DNA of 64,000 nucleotides from an uncultured Bacteroidaceae bacterium (GCA_944321635.1 CALULY010000009.1:1-64000), one strand, 5' to 3'. Positions 48,204-58,184 are shown, counted from the first letter of the stretch. Numbers and translations are program-made. Notes: generated by a model not told the origin, from the sequence alone.

Positions 48204-49847
48204 ATGACAAAGAGTGCTTTGCAAATCGCAAGGGCATCCTACCAGCCAAAGATGCCCAAGTCTCTTAAAGGATTCACCAAAGCTGTCGAAGGTGAGAAGA
48301 CACAATCTGTCGCCAATCAAAAAGAAATCAAGGAATTGTTCCCTAACACTTATGGGATGCCCACCATACGTTTTGAGGAAACAAATGAAAAGGTAGAATA
48401 CCCCGCAACCAACGTAGGTGTCATTCTCTCAGGAGGGCAGGCTCCAGGCGGTCATAACGTTATCTCCGGTTTGTTTGACGGAATCAAAAGCCTCAATCCT
48501 GCAAGCAGGCTCTACGGTTTCATTCTCGGCCCTGGAGGGTTGGTTGACCACAACTACAAAGAACTGACTGCTGACATTATCGACGAATACAGGAACACTG
48601 GAGGTTTTGACATCATCGGCTCAGGCAGGACAAAACTGGAAAAGAAAGAGCAATTCGACAAAGGATTGGAGATACTCAAGGAGCTGAACATAAAAGCCCT
48701 TGTGATAATAGGCGGCGACGACTCCAACACGAATGCCTGCGTTCTGGCAGAATACTACTCATCTATCAATGCCGGAGTGCAAGTGATCGGATGTCCGAAG
48801 ACTATTGACGGTGACTTGAAAAACACCATGATTGAGACATCATTCGGATTCGACACCGCTTGCAAAGTATATTCTGAAGTTATCGGCAACATCCAACGCG
48901 ACTGCAACTCTGCCCGCAAGTACTGGCATTTCATCAAATTGATGGGACGCTCCGCCTCGCACATCGCTTTGGAGTGTGCCCTGCAAGTACAGCCTAACAT
49001 TTGCATCGTTTCGGAAGAAGTCGAAGCGAAAAACTATTCATTGGACGACATCGTTACTCAGATTGCCGAAATCGTGGCAAAGAGAGCTGCCAACGGTGAC
49101 AACTTTGGTACAGTCCTCATCCCCGAAGGCCTTATCGAGTTCATCCCTGCCATGAAGAAGCTCATCGCCGAGCTGAACGACTTCCTCGCCGACAACAAGG
49201 AATTTGCAATGATTAAGAAGTCACAACAGAGGGAATACATCATCTCGAAACTCTCTCCCGAGAACTCCGCAATATACGCAAGCCTACCCGAAGGCGTAGC
49301 ACGCCAGCTCTCACTCGACAGGGACCCGCACGGAAATGTCCAAGTGTCTTTGATCGAGACAGAGAAACTCCTCTCTGAAATGGTAGGACGCAAGCTTGCA
49401 GAATGGAAAGAGCAAGGCAAATACGTCGGCAAGTTCTCAGCCCTCCACCACTTCTTCGGCTACGAAGGCAGGTGCGCTACCCCGTCCAACTTTGATGCAG
49501 ACTACTGCTACTCGCTTGGCGTGACGGCATCTCGTCTGATAGCTAATGGCAAAACAGGCTACATGGCGTTGGTACAAAACACCACAGCCACGGCTGACAA
49601 CTGGATCGCGGGCGGAGTGCCTATAACCATGATGATGAACATGGAGAAGAGAAGCGGCGAAATGAAGCCCGTCATACAAAAAGCACTCGTTGACTTGAAC
49701 GGGAAGCCATTCCAAACCTTTGCTGCCAACAGGGACAATTGGGCTATGAACACCGAGTATGTCTATCCTGGTCCGATACAATACTTCGGCCCAACCGAGG
49801 TTTGCGACCAGCCGACCAAGACTTTGCAATTGGAACACTGCAAATAA
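48204..49847 (+). CDS. pfp: Pyrophosphate-dependent 6-phosphofructokinase
   Basis: Interconverts fructose 6-phosphate and fructose 1,6-bisphosphate with PPi instead of ATP, so the step is reversible. The 547-residue long-type protein has [25 protein letters not shown] (170-174; the aspartate instead of glycine marks PPi use), PKTIDGDL (198-205) and [12 protein letters not shown] class II aldolase gene in the same window supplies the next glycolytic step. A terminator follows at 49866-49902. Confidence 0.96.
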   Translation: MTKSALQIARASYQPKMPKSLKGFTKAVEGEKTQSVANQKEIKELFPNTYGMPTIRFEETNEKVEYPATNVGVILSGGQAPGGHNVISGLFDGIKSLNPASRLYGFILGPGGLVDHNYKELTADIIDEYRNTGGFDIIGSGRTKLEKKEQFDKGLEILKELNIKALVIIGGDDSNTNACVLAEYYSSINAGVQVIGCPKTIDGDLKNTMIETSFGFDTACKVYSEVIGNIQRDCNSARKYWHFIKLMGRSASHIALECALQVQPNICIVSEEVEAKNYSLDDIVTQIAEIVAKRAANGDNFGTVLIPEGLIEFIPAMKKLIAELNDFLADNKEFAMIKKSQQREYIISKLSPENSAIYASLPEGVARQLSLDRDPHGNVQVSLIETEKLLSEMVGRKLAEWKEQGKYVGKFSALHHFFGYEGRCATPSNFDADYCYSLGVTASRLIANGKTGYMALVQNTTATADNWIAGGVPITMMMNMEKRSGEMKPVIQKALVDLNGKPFQTFAANRDNWAMNTEYVYPGPIQYFGPTEVCDQPTKTLQLEHCK

Positions 49848-49865
49848 CAACCCCAATCATGCAAC

Positions 49866-49902
49866 AAAGTATGCGGGCATCACACTGTCCGCATACTTTT
49901 TG
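49866..49902 (+). terminator. Terminator of pfp
   Basis: An 11-bp perfect stem AAAGTATGCGG / CCGCATACTTT with a 12-base loop, ending in five T. Confidence 0.88.
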
Positions 49903-49918
49903 TTTAACCCTTACCAAC

Positions 49919-50125
49919 ATGGCAACAAGAAAAACGACAAAAAAGCCAGCTAAAAGACCCGTCAAGACCAAAGTCACAAGGAAAGTAAGCAGTGAGACGA
50001 CCCTTGAATCTTCCAAGGAGCTCAAAGGCATAAAGCGTCTCCTCTACATCACCCTTGCATTCGTAGTAGCCGGGGCGGCGATTGCAATAGCAGCATTCAT
50101 AAGCAACAAATGGGTTTTCATCTGA
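49919..50125 (+). CDS. Small single-pass membrane protein
   Basis: 68 residues. The first ~25 (ATRKTTKKPAKRPVKTKVTRKV) are extremely Lys/Arg/Thr-rich, like a nucleic-acid or phosphate-lipid binding tail. A short acidic part (SSETTLESSKELKG) and one membrane helix (LLYITLAFVVAGAAIAIAAFI, about 41-61) follow. No family is recognised. It lies 16 bases after the pfp terminator and converges with the DUF5686 gene 10 bases away. Confidence 0.7.
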   Translation: MATRKTTKKPAKRPVKTKVTRKVSSETTLESSKELKGIKRLLYITLAFVVAGAAIAIAAFISNKWVFI

Positions 50126-50135
50126 CGCGAGAGCA

Positions 50136-52733
50136 TCAGAAAAGCACCATGACCATCAGGCGCACGCCGTGCTTGTTCACTCCCGGATTGCCCAAATAGT
50201 TGATCCTCCTAACGTAATCGATGTGAACCAGCTTGAAAATGTTGTGGATACCCACATAAAACTCCATGTAGGGAGCTTTTCCCATCACGAAGCTGGTAGG
50301 CTCACCGTTCCTCTCAGGGAATCTGAAGATATGCGGGTCATTGGTATTCTTGAAAGGATTGTTCTTGTCCGTCAATTTCCCGTAGAGCATCTTGAACCCG
50401 AATGCTTCCCTCCACTTCAACTTCCGCAAGCCAGGAATCCTGTTAAACAACTTTCCGCCCATGTCATAGTCAATCATCAGCGACGCAAAGCGGTCGTTGA
50501 GGAACTCCATGTTATTAATAAGGTTGAAAGTGTTCTTCTGTGTGATGAATGACTGGTTTGCTTCAGGCATGATCAACAAGGGGAACGGCACTTTGTTCCA
50601 CTGGATGCCGCCTTTGATGTTTATATCAACCTTTCCCCACGACTTGAGCCAGAAGCGTTTAAAGATGCCCAACTCGGTGTAATTGTAATTGTAATCGCTC
50701 CCAAGCAACCCCTTGACACCTACCAGATGCGACAATGTGAACACCGGGGCATCGAGATTCAGCGGCCGGCGGCGTTGCTTTGTGTTGATGAATGTCTCGC
50801 CTGGGGCGTAACGCAGGTTGATTCCGAAGTCGGCGGTCGTTATCGAACGCAAAGCATCTGAACGACCGCTGCCTGGAGTGTTGGGTATGTAGAAAAGATT
50901 GCCCGTCGGCATATCCTTTTTATAGTCAGCTGACAGCTTAAGCGAGAACCCGGACAGCGTTTCCTTCTCGTAGACCACCCTGATGTCCCGCACATACGAC
51001 ATCTGGTCCACAGTGCTGGCCTTGAGAGACACGAACACATTGTCCTTGTCTGTGCTCAGGAATTTGTCCATGGGCGACATCACATCATACTGGTAGGAGA
51101 CTGCCAGGCTGTGCTTGGGAAACTCGCGGGCAAGATATTTCTTCTTGTCAAAGGAATATTCCGCCTTGGCCATATACTTTACCTTCTTGTCCTTGAAGCC
51201 ATAGGCCACATAACCGCTCAGGAACAGATGCGGGTTGAGTTGCCCCGTAGTCTGCCCGCTCAACCTCAAGCGGAAACCATCGACGTAGTTGGACGTGAAC
51301 ATCGTGTTGATAGGACCAAGGTCAAATTTGCTCGGTTCTCCGTTGAAACTGATCTCTACGAAATTCTCGATAAACGCCTTGGCGATGAAAACAATCCAGT
51401 TGACGCCGGGGATGGCGGTCAGTTTCTTTATCAAGAGGTCAAGAGTGCTCTCTTGTTTGGTCAGGGGCACTTGCCGTTTCTCCGCCCAGAACTCATCGTC
51501 CTTCATGCCAAAATCATTCTCGCGGATGACATCGCCCTTCATCTTAAAGAGCCTTGGCGATATGGGCTCAAACGAATAGCCTGTGTACTTGGTCTGCCGC
51601 CGCACCTGGAATCCTTGCAAGACCTTGACGATGTAGAGCTCTGCTATCATGTCATCGTTCTTGATGACCCATTGCCCGTTTGGCAACTGTTCAAACTCCT
51701 GCGTGACCAGCAAAGATTCAACAAAATTGACCCCCGTGTTCTTGGGGAGGTTTAGGATACATTTCTTGACTGCGTATGTCGAATCATCCAACACAAAAAG
51801 GTGTCCCGTGAAACCGAAGTCCTGGGAATTGTGCGGCACGAATGACAAATCAATGCACCTGTCGCCGTCCACCTCAACGGTGTCCATGATGTAGAACTTA
51901 TAGAACGAGATGGCCGATGTCGATGAAAGCGGGCTGACAAAACGGAGATGCAACAGGTCAATGTCGTTCTTGTAAATGTCTATGTCCGTGAAAATGTCCT
52001 TCAACGCCGCGCCAAGATTGTCGCCGGTTGAAAAGAGTTTGTCGATGCCCGACGACATCGCCCCTTGGACAATAGTCTTCTTGGACTCCGGGTCCTTGCG
52101 GTAGATGATTTTTGATGCTGTCTCTTGCACTGACAGAGGGAGTATCATGTTGTTTGTCTCGGGACTGGGCTGCACCTGGTCAACGAGGAAAGGCATTTTC
52201 TTGAATATGCCCTTGTCAAACATATCGGGCGTGATGTCATCGAGCGAGGATGTCATCTTCTGATAAACATCATATTGGTAGTAGTCATTGCTCCCCAAAT
52301 CCTGCACATTCTTGTGCGCAATGACCTTGCGCATCAGATCCACGGCAGGATTGTTCTTCTTGGAATACTTCTCACGTTTGGGCTTTACGACAACTTCGTT
52401 CAATGTGACGTTGTCCGGGACGACCACGACATCGAGCGTCTGGCTTTGACCAGGGACGATGCGCACTCTCTTGGTGCGATAGCCCACGGCGGTAAATGTC
52501 AATTCGTCAAACCCGTCTTGCGCCCTGACCGAATAGTATCCCTGCTCGTCCGTCATTGACCCCACGCTTGTCCCGTCGTAATAGACGGCAAGATAGGGCA
52601 CCACCTCGTTTGTGAGCGAATCCCTGACATGGCCGCTTATTGTCTGCGCGGACACCACCGCACACGATAGGCAAATGAACAGAATGAGCGATGCAATAAT
52701 CCTCTTATGTATTCTCTTTTCCTCCAATGTCAT
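50136..52733 (-). CDS. DUF5686 outer-membrane protein with carboxypeptidase-like domain
   Basis: 865 residues. A signal peptide (IIASLILFICLSCAVVSA) is followed by an N-terminal carboxypeptidase-regulatory-like domain (QTISGHVRDSLTNEVVPYLAVYYDGTSVGSMTDEQGYYSVRA, about 29-110) with the link NVTLNEVVVKPKREKYSKKNNPAVDLMRKVI, a diagnostic start of DUF5686. The C-terminal half is beta-rich and ends in F (MVMVLF), as in outer-membrane barrels. Function is unknown; members are common in Bacteroidota and are not TonB-dependent receptors by sequence. Confidence 0.88.
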   Translation of the reverse strand: MTLEEKRIHKRIIASLILFICLSCAVVSAQTISGHVRDSLTNEVVPYLAVYYDGTSVGSMTDEQGYYSVRAQDGFDELTFTAVGYRTKRVRIVPGQSQTLDVVVVPDNVTLNEVVVKPKREKYSKKNNPAVDLMRKVIAHKNVQDLGSNDYYQYDVYQKMTSSLDDITPDMFDKGIFKKMPFLVDQVQPSPETNNMILPLSVQETASKIIYRKDPESKKTIVQGAMSSGIDKLFSTGDNLGAALKDIFTDIDIYKNDIDLLHLRFVSPLSSTSAISFYKFYIMDTVEVDGDRCIDLSFVPHNSQDFGFTGHLFVLDDSTYAVKKCILNLPKNTGVNFVESLLVTQEFEQLPNGQWVIKNDDMIAELYIVKVLQGFQVRRQTKYTGYSFEPISPRLFKMKGDVIRENDFGMKDDEFWAEKRQVPLTKQESTLDLLIKKLTAIPGVNWIVFIAKAFIENFVEISFNGEPSKFDLGPINTMFTSNYVDGFRLRLSGQTTGQLNPHLFLSGYVAYGFKDKKVKYMAKAEYSFDKKKYLAREFPKHSLAVSYQYDVMSPMDKFLSTDKDNVFVSLKASTVDQMSYVRDIRVVYEKETLSGFSLKLSADYKKDMPTGNLFYIPNTPGSGRSDALRSITTADFGINLRYAPGETFINTKQRRRPLNLDAPVFTLSHLVGVKGLLGSDYNYNYTELGIFKRFWLKSWGKVDINIKGGIQWNKVPFPLLIMPEANQSFITQKNTFNLINNMEFLNDRFASLMIDYDMGGKLFNRIPGLRKLKWREAFGFKMLYGKLTDKNNPFKNTNDPHIFRFPERNGEPTSFVMGKAPYMEFYVGIHNIFKLVHIDYVRRINYLGNPGVNKHGVRLMVMVLF

Positions 52734-52958
52734 AAGTCCTACTTACAGGGTGGGCAAAGGTAGCATTTAAATCACTACCGCAACGACCGCCCTGCCAAGC
52801 ACAAGAATAATAGGATATAAATCAAGTGAAACAGAACATATCTCAGGCAAAATTAACCCAAATGTCTCCCCTTGTCAAAACTCTTAATCGAGATTGGGAA
52901 GTTTTATGCATTTTTATGTACCATGCCCAGCCAGCAGGCCACTTTGCCGCCGTTGTAG

Positions 52959-53089
52959 CATAACATGATTCCGCCAATAGCATAAACGCAGACAGGAAAA
53001 ACATACAATGATTTTGCTAATAACATACAATGCAAAGATGGAAAACATAGAATGATTCCGAGCATATCATACGATGTCTCGCATCAAAG
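52959..53089. repeat. 6-unit 22-bp array (CATACAATGATTTTG type)
   Basis: Units begin at 52959, 52981, 53002, 53024, 53046 and 53068, spaced 22 bp (once 21), each starting CATA. The best unit is the reverse complement of the 15-mer in the array at 45476-45563. It fills part of the long gap 52734-53212, where no gene is seen. Confidence 0.82.
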
Positions 53090-53212
53090 CCACTAATGGT
53101 AGTCCTGAACACGTGGGGCGCACAAATGGACTTAAACGGACATAAGGATATGCTATTAGGATGCCCGCTGTGTTAAATAAGATTAAATATAGGATGATAT
53201 TGCACCACGCAA

Positions 53213-53243
53213 TTTGCCACATCCAAACTAATGCCTACATTTG
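53213..53243 (+). promoter_or_regulatory. Consensus promoter of the candidate small RNA
   Basis: TTTG (53213-53216), 19-base spacer, TACATTTG (53236-53243): a perfect match to the Bacteroidota housekeeping consensus, with no open frame behind it. Confidence 0.7.
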
Positions 53244-53247
53244 AACA

Positions 53248-53319
53248 CGTTTTTTTCATAGAGATTTAGATTTTAAGGTTAAGCGGGTAAGGGTGGTCGT
53301 GAGACCGCCCTTACTTTTT
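53248..53319 (+). ncRNA. Candidate small RNA (about 72 nt)
   Basis: Between a consensus promoter and a rho-independent terminator. The transcript would have a ~39-nt U-rich leader and end in a 12-bp stem (53287-53298 / 53303-53314, one G-U pair) with a GTGA loop and five T. There is no start codon with a meaningful frame. Its 3' end overlaps the last 9 bases of the CPBP gene on the other strand. The next plus-strand gene is over 2 kb away, so it is not a leader. Confidence 0.55.
53287..53319 (+). terminator. Terminator of the candidate small RNA
   Basis: Stem GTAAGGGTGGTC / GACCGCCCTTAC, tetraloop GTGA, then TTTTT. It may also slow transcription arriving from the CPBP gene on the other strand. 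Confidence 0.75.
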
Positions 53320-54144
53320 ATGCTTGCGCAACAATGCAATGGCAATCAATCCCGCCCCAGCAACAATCCCCACCAGCCACTGCCACCCAAAAGCCAACGG
53401 GTAATTGTAGGTCAGCAACGCGACCACATTGTTGGCAATGTGCATCACGACGGGCAACCAGATATGCCCTGACAGCAGATATGCATAGCCGAGCACAAGA
53501 CCCATCGCCAGCCTTGGGACGAACTCTGAGACCTGGAAATGCACAAGGCTGAAGAACAGCGCAACGACAAGCACAGCAACCCAGCCTCTCATGCCGCATC
53601 TCAAGGCGAAACCTTGCAAAATGCCACGGAAAAACAATTCCTCCCCCACCCCGGCAAGGATTGCCACGACTGCTATGTTCACAACCCAGTCGGCAGGTGA
53701 CAGCGAGGGCATGACGATGGCATAGTAGGCATTGACCGAGGCATCCTGTGACGCGGCCATGTCATGCAGCCACCCGGATTGCGGCAACAAGAGGTGGTTG
53801 AACAAGGACAACGACGTTACGACCGGGACCAACGCCACTGTGGCAAGTATGCCCGTTAGCATCACAGCAGGCATAAGAGGCCGGACAATGGAGGGCACGA
53901 AATTGGCATCTCCAGCACCGGCCAACATCTTGTTGAGCAACAAGGCAGGCAGGACAAGCAACACGACTACCCTCACACCGTTCATGCACCTCAATGCCAT
54001 CGCATCGGACATGACATCTGCAAACAATCGTGGCAGCACCGCCTCGCAAGCCACCTCTGCCACAAAACAAGACAGCCACACGGTGACAATCATCAAGAGG
54101 TCACGTGCAGCACTGCGGCTGCCTGTATTTGAATCTTTATACAT
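53311..54144 (-). CDS. CPBP family intramembrane metalloprotease
   Basis: 277-residue polytopic membrane protein of the CAAX-protease/bacteriocin-processing (CPBP) family. The motifs are GEELFFRG, FSLVHFQ and HIANN, which supply the Glu/His metal site within the membrane. About seven hydrophobic segments are visible. The ATG at 54144 (YKDSNTGSRSAARDLL) is chosen: an upstream TTG at 54168 lies inside the terminator hairpin of the aldolase gene. The substrate is unknown; no bacteriocin or prenyl gene is nearby. Confidence 0.88.
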   Translation of the reverse strand: MYKDSNTGSRSAARDLLMIVTVWLSCFVAEVACEAVLPRLFADVMSDAMALRCMNGVRVVVLLVLPALLLNKMLAGAGDANFVPSIVRPLMPAVMLTGILATVALVPVVTSLSLFNHLLLPQSGWLHDMAASQDASVNAYYAIVMPSLSPADWVVNIAVVAILAGVGEELFFRGILQGFALRCGMRGWVAVLVVALFFSLVHFQVSEFVPRLAMGLVLGYAYLLSGHIWLPVVMHIANNVVALLTYNYPLAFGWQWLVGIVAGAGLIAIALLRKHKK

Positions 54145-54151
54145 GAGTTGG

Positions 54152-54190
54152 AACAAATCAAGGCCCAAAAGCCGGAACTTTTGAGCCTTG
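54152..54190 (-). terminator. Terminator of the aldolase gene
   Basis: Nested stem CAAGGC...GCCTTG and CAAAAG...CTTTTG on the minus strand, followed by a T-rich stretch (ATTTGTT). Confidence 0.7.
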
Positions 54191-54225
54191 ACACATTAAT
54201 GATAGGTTTTGTCGCAACTATGCCG

Positions 54226-55230
54226 TCACTCAGCCAACTTTCCGTTTGAGCCGAGCACGTTGACGATTTTGTGCATATACAGTTTCTTCATCTCGTCGCG
54301 TGCAGGACCGAGGTACTTGCGCGGGTCGAATTCCGCCGGTTTCTCAGCGAAGACACGACGGATAGCAGCTGTCATAGCAAGGCGGCTGTCAGAGTCGATG
54401 TTGATTTTGCAGACAGCAGAGCGTGCAGCCTTCCTCAACTCCTCTTCCGGGATACCGATTGCAGCCTCGAGTTTGCCACCATATTTATTAATCATATCTA
54501 CATACTCCTGAGGAACTGAAGAAGAACCGTGGAGCACGATTGGGAAGCCTGGGAGCTCCTTCATGACACCATCGAGCACGTCGAATGCCAACGGGGGAGG
54601 AACGAGCCTGCCAGTCTTCGGGTCAACGGTGCACTGTTCGGGCTTGAATTTGTAAGCACCGTGAGACGTACCGATGGAAATAGCCAAAGAATCGCAACCA
54701 GTCTTTGAAGTGAAGTCTACCACTTCTTCTGGCTTGGTGTAAGTGTGGTGCTCTGCGCAAACTTCATCCTCCACACCGGCCAAGACACCGAGTTCACCCT
54801 CGACAGTCACGTCGTACTGATGAGCGTACTCAACGACCTTGCGAGTCAAAGCCACGTTTTCATCATACGGCAGGTGAGACCCGTCAATCATCACAGACGA
54901 GAATCCCATGTCAACACAACTCTTGCACAACTCAAAAGAATCTCCGTGGTCGAGATGAAGCACGATCTCAGGATGAGCACAACCGAGTTCCTTAGCAAAC
55001 TCGACAGCTCCCTCTGCCATATAGCGGAGCAATGTCTGGTTGGCATAGTTGCGCGCACCCTTTGAAACTTGCAGGATTACGGGCGACTTGGTCTCAACCG
55101 CAGCCTGCACGATCGCTTGGAGCTGCTCCATGTTGTTGAAGTTGAAAGCCGGGATAGCGTAGCCACCTTTTATGGCCTTTGAGAACATTTCCCTTGTGTT
55201 TACAAGGCCTAACTCTTTAAAATTAACCAT
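54226..55230 (-). CDS. fbaA: Class II fructose-bisphosphate aldolase
   Basis: Zinc-dependent cleavage or formation of fructose 1,6-bisphosphate. 334 residues: zinc site LHLDHGD (91-97), second ligand region DGSHLPYDENVALTRKVVEYAH, EGELGVLAGVEDEV, and substrate loop SIGTSHGAYKF. A TAACTTTG -7-like element lies near 55285-55278. With the PPi-phosphofructokinase it covers two linked glycolytic steps. The upstream gap 55231-55473 contains nothing else of note. Confidence 0.95.
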   Translation of the reverse strand: MVNFKELGLVNTREMFSKAIKGGYAIPAFNFNNMEQLQAIVQAAVETKSPVILQVSKGARNYANQTLLRYMAEGAVEFAKELGCAHPEIVLHLDHGDSFELCKSCVDMGFSSVMIDGSHLPYDENVALTRKVVEYAHQYDVTVEGELGVLAGVEDEVCAEHHTYTKPEEVVDFTSKTGCDSLAISIGTSHGAYKFKPEQCTVDPKTGRLVPPPLAFDVLDGVMKELPGFPIVLHGSSSVPQEYVDMINKYGGKLEAAIGIPEEELRKAARSAVCKINIDSDSRLAMTAAIRRVFAEKPAEFDPRKYLGPARDEMKKLYMHKIVNVLGSNGKLAE

Positions 55231-55441
55231 AATAATACCTATTAATTGGGTTGTCTATAAAACTGCACAAAGTTATGCAAAACACTTGGAATAACTAATG
55301 TTTTTCAAAACAATAGTACCTGCGCCATCACACATTGCCAATCCACCGGCACGATTGCCTGATGCGGCCGGCACAGATAATAAACCTTAACCGGGCGGAC
55401 AAAAAGCGGCGGCGCAATCGCACGGTATTCGCCTTTTTACC

Positions 55442-55449
55442 TAATTTTG
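55442..55449 (+). promoter_or_regulatory. Promoter -7 element of the PBP1A gene
   Basis: TAATTTTG, 24 bases before the ATG; no clear TTTG box. Confidence 0.45.
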
Positions 55450-55473
55450 CCACCCAAATGACAGATTGACAAC

Positions 55474-57822
55474 ATGATTAAGAAGATTGTAATAGTCCTG
55501 TGGACCATCCTCATCGCCGTGACATTGCTCGTCATCATGGCATTCGTCGCAATCAGCAAAGGCTGGATAGGATATATGCCACCCGTCGAGGAACTGGAAA
55601 ACCCGAAATATAAGTTCGCCTCCGAGATATTCTCAACGGACATCGACCGCAAGACAGGCAAGATCGAATACAAATCAATAGGCACTTGGTCATCCGAGCG
55701 CGGCAACCGCGTCTACGTCGGCTATTCCCAGCTCTCACCAGATCTGGTCAACGCGCTGATTGCGACGGAAGACATCCGCTTTGCCGAGCATTCGGGCATA
55801 GACGCCAAGGCACTGTTCCGCGCCATCGTCAAGAGAGGACTGCTCTTCCAGAAGAACGCCGGCGGCGGAAGCACCATCACGCAGCAGCTGGCCAAGCAAC
55901 TCTACTCCCCCAGCGCGGACAACACGCTGGAACGCCTCCTGCAAAAACCTATCGAATGGGTCATCGCCACCAAGCTGGAGCGGTATTATACAAAGGAGGA
56001 AATCCTGACGATGTACCTCAATAAATTTGACTTCCTCAACAACGCCGTCGGCATAAAGACGGCCGCACACACCTACTTCAGCAAAGAGCCATCCACCTTG
56101 TCGATAGAGGAAGCTGCCACACTCGTCGGGATGTGCAAGAACCCCTCCCTCTACAACCCCCGCCGCCACAACGAGAGGACGAGGCAACGCCGCAACGTCG
56201 TGCTGCAACAGATGGAGAAGTACGGCTTCATAACCACCGCACAGAGCGACTCGCTCCAGGCACTGCCACTCGTGCTGCACTACAACAAGGCCGACCACAA
56301 AGAGGGCATAGCCACCTACTTCCGCGAATACCTGAGGACAGTCCTGACGGCCAAGCGTCCCGACCGTGACAACTATGCCAGCTGGCAAGACCAGAAATTC
56401 TATGAAGACTCCCTCGCATGGGAGACCGACCCACTCTACGGCTGGTGCAACAAAAACAAGAAGAAGGACGGCACACCCTACAACATCTACACCGACGGGT
56501 TGAAGATATACACCACCATAGACTCACGGATGCAACGCTATGCCGAGGAGGCCGTCACCGAACACCTCAAGAACAACCTCCAGCCGCAATTCTTCAAAGA
56601 GAAACGTGGCAGGAAAAACGCCCCGTTCACCAACCTCCTCACCGACGAACAGCTCGCCACCATCATGGCCAGGGCGGTCAAGAACACCGACCGCTACCGC
56701 ATCATGCGCCGCAACGGGTGCAGCGAAGCCGAAATCCGCAAGGCATTCGACACCCCCCGCGAGATGTCCGTCTTCACCTGGGAGGGCGAGCGGGACACCG
56801 TGCTCACCCCGCTCGACTCGCTGAAGTACTACAAGCACTTCCTCCGCGCAGGGTTCATGTCGATGGATCCCAGCAACGGCTACGTCAAAGCCTACGTCGG
56901 CGGGCCAAACTTCTACTACTTCCAGTACGACATGGCAATGGTCGGCCGCCGGCAAGTCGGCTCGACGATCAAGCCCTATCTCTATGCCCTTGCTATGGAA
57001 AACGGGTTCTCCCCCTGCGACAAAGTGCGCAACGTGCAACAGACCGTGTTGCTGCCTGACGGCAAGATATGGGCACCGCGCAACGACTCCAAGAAGCACA
57101 TCGGCGAGATGGTGACTCTCAAATGGGGGCTCGCCAACTCCAACAACTGGATTTCCGCCTACCTCATGGGCAAGCTCAACCCAGCCTCGCTCGTCACCCT
57201 GCTCCACACCCTCGGCATCAAGAACCGCGAGATAGACCCCACCCCCTCCCTCTGCCTCGGTCCGTGTGAAATCTCGGTGGGCGAGATGGTCAGCGCCTAC
57301 ACCGCATTCGCCAACATGGGGATGCACGTCGAGCCGCTCTTCGTCACACGCATCGAGAGCAGCGACGGCGAAGTCATCTCGACCTTCACCCCGTCGATGA
57401 ACGAGGCGTTGAGCCGCGAGAGTGCCTACAAGATGATTGATATGCTCCGCGCCGTGGTCAATGAGGGCACGGGCGGCCGCGTCCGCTTCCGCTACGGCAT
57501 ACAGGCCGACATGGGCGGCAAGACCGGCACATCCAACGGCAACTCCGACGGATGGTTCATGGGCTTCATCCCCACCCTCGTCTCGGGCTGCTGGGTGGGC
57601 GGCGAGGAGCGAGACATCCACTTCGACACCATGTACTACGGCCAAGGGGCGAGCATGGCGTTGCCCATCTGGGCGATGTACATGAATAAGGTCTACGCCG
57701 ACCCCGACCTCGGCTACGACCCAGCCGACCGCTTCGACCTGCCCGAGGACTTCAACCCGTGCGAGGACACGCTGCTCGACATCTATGATGTCCCCGACGG
57801 ACTTGACTACGTTTTTGAATGA
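55474..57822 (+). CDS. Penicillin-binding protein 1A (transglycosylase/transpeptidase)
   Basis: Class A PBP that polymerises and cross-links peptidoglycan outside the inner membrane. 782 residues: N-terminal membrane helix (IVIVLWTILIAVTLLVIMAFVAI), GT51 domain with catalytic E99 (ATEDIRFAEHSG) and GGGSTITQQLAKQL, and a transpeptidase domain with S497-x-x-K (GSTIKPYLY), SNN, and KTGT (GGKTGTSNGNSDGW). Length and motif order are normal. It is followed by a terminator. Confidence 0.96.
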   Translation: MIKKIVIVLWTILIAVTLLVIMAFVAISKGWIGYMPPVEELENPKYKFASEIFSTDIDRKTGKIEYKSIGTWSSERGNRVYVGYSQLSPDLVNALIATEDIRFAEHSGIDAKALFRAIVKRGLLFQKNAGGGSTITQQLAKQLYSPSADNTLERLLQKPIEWVIATKLERYYTKEEILTMYLNKFDFLNNAVGIKTAAHTYFSKEPSTLSIEEAATLVGMCKNPSLYNPRRHNERTRQRRNVVLQQMEKYGFITTAQSDSLQALPLVLHYNKADHKEGIATYFREYLRTVLTAKRPDRDNYASWQDQKFYEDSLAWETDPLYGWCNKNKKKDGTPYNIYTDGLKIYTTIDSRMQRYAEEAVTEHLKNNLQPQFFKEKRGRKNAPFTNLLTDEQLATIMARAVKNTDRYRIMRRNGCSEAEIRKAFDTPREMSVFTWEGERDTVLTPLDSLKYYKHFLRAGFMSMDPSNGYVKAYVGGPNFYYFQYDMAMVGRRQVGSTIKPYLYALAMENGFSPCDKVRNVQQTVLLPDGKIWAPRNDSKKHIGEMVTLKWGLANSNNWISAYLMGKLNPASLVTLLHTLGIKNREIDPTPSLCLGPCEISVGEMVSAYTAFANMGMHVEPLFVTRIESSDGEVISTFTPSMNEALSRESAYKMIDMLRAVVNEGTGGRVRFRYGIQADMGGKTGTSNGNSDGWFMGFIPTLVSGCWVGGEERDIHFDTMYYGQGASMALPIWAMYMNKVYADPDLGYDPADRFDLPEDFNPCEDTLLDIYDVPDGLDYVFE

Positions 57823-57855
57823 AAAATGGGCGGCTTCGCCACCGCCACCATCCCT

Positions 57856-57890
57856 ACGCCCCCGCGCCGCAAAGGCATCGGGGGCGTTTC
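57856..57890 (+). terminator. Terminator of the PBP1A gene
   Basis: A 9-bp stem ACGCCCCCG / CGGGGGCGT with a 14-base loop, followed by TTCTATT. Confidence 0.7.
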
Positions 57891-57982
57891 TATTATATAT
57901 GCCCGGCACGCCCACAAGGCACTCCGCCGCCACGGCTCACCGTTCCACGGCCGCAGCTCGGCGAGCCACGATTTTGACACGC

Positions 57983-58048
57983 CTTGTTAGTGCGACTAAC
58001 AAAGCTTGTTAGTGCCATTAACAATGCTTGTTAGTCGCACTAACAAAG
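57983..58048. repeat. 3 x 22-bp palindromic array (TTGTTAGT type)
   Basis: Three exact 22-bp units (57983, 58005, 58027), the first and third being palindromes with arms TTGTTAGT and ACTAACAA. The flanks GAGCCACGATTTTG (left) and AAAGCACC (right) are shared with the array at 33646-33711. Further right, TGTGTCAAAATTCATCGG is an inverted, diverged copy of the left flank. It fills the gap between PBP1A and the DUF3127 gene. Confidence 0.85.
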
Positions 58049-58184
58049 CACCTCATCCGCACAGTCACCTGACCCGCGCGGATAAAGCGTCGGCTGTGTC
58101 AAAATTCATCGGCGGGCGGTTGGGGAGGTAGGGATAATTGTCTTATCTTCGCACCACACTAACACAAACTTAAGAGAAGAGACA

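Noticed and set aside
54145-54168. TTG at 54168 as the CPBP protease start
   Set aside because: It lies inside the hairpin that ends the aldolase gene; the ATG at 54144 is a better start.
56524-57933. 469-codon open frame on the minus strand inside the PBP1A gene
   Set aside because: It is the antisense of a well-supported PBP1A with all catalytic motifs. Its translation is Val/Ala/Gly/His-rich without family similarity, as expected from GC-biased third positions.
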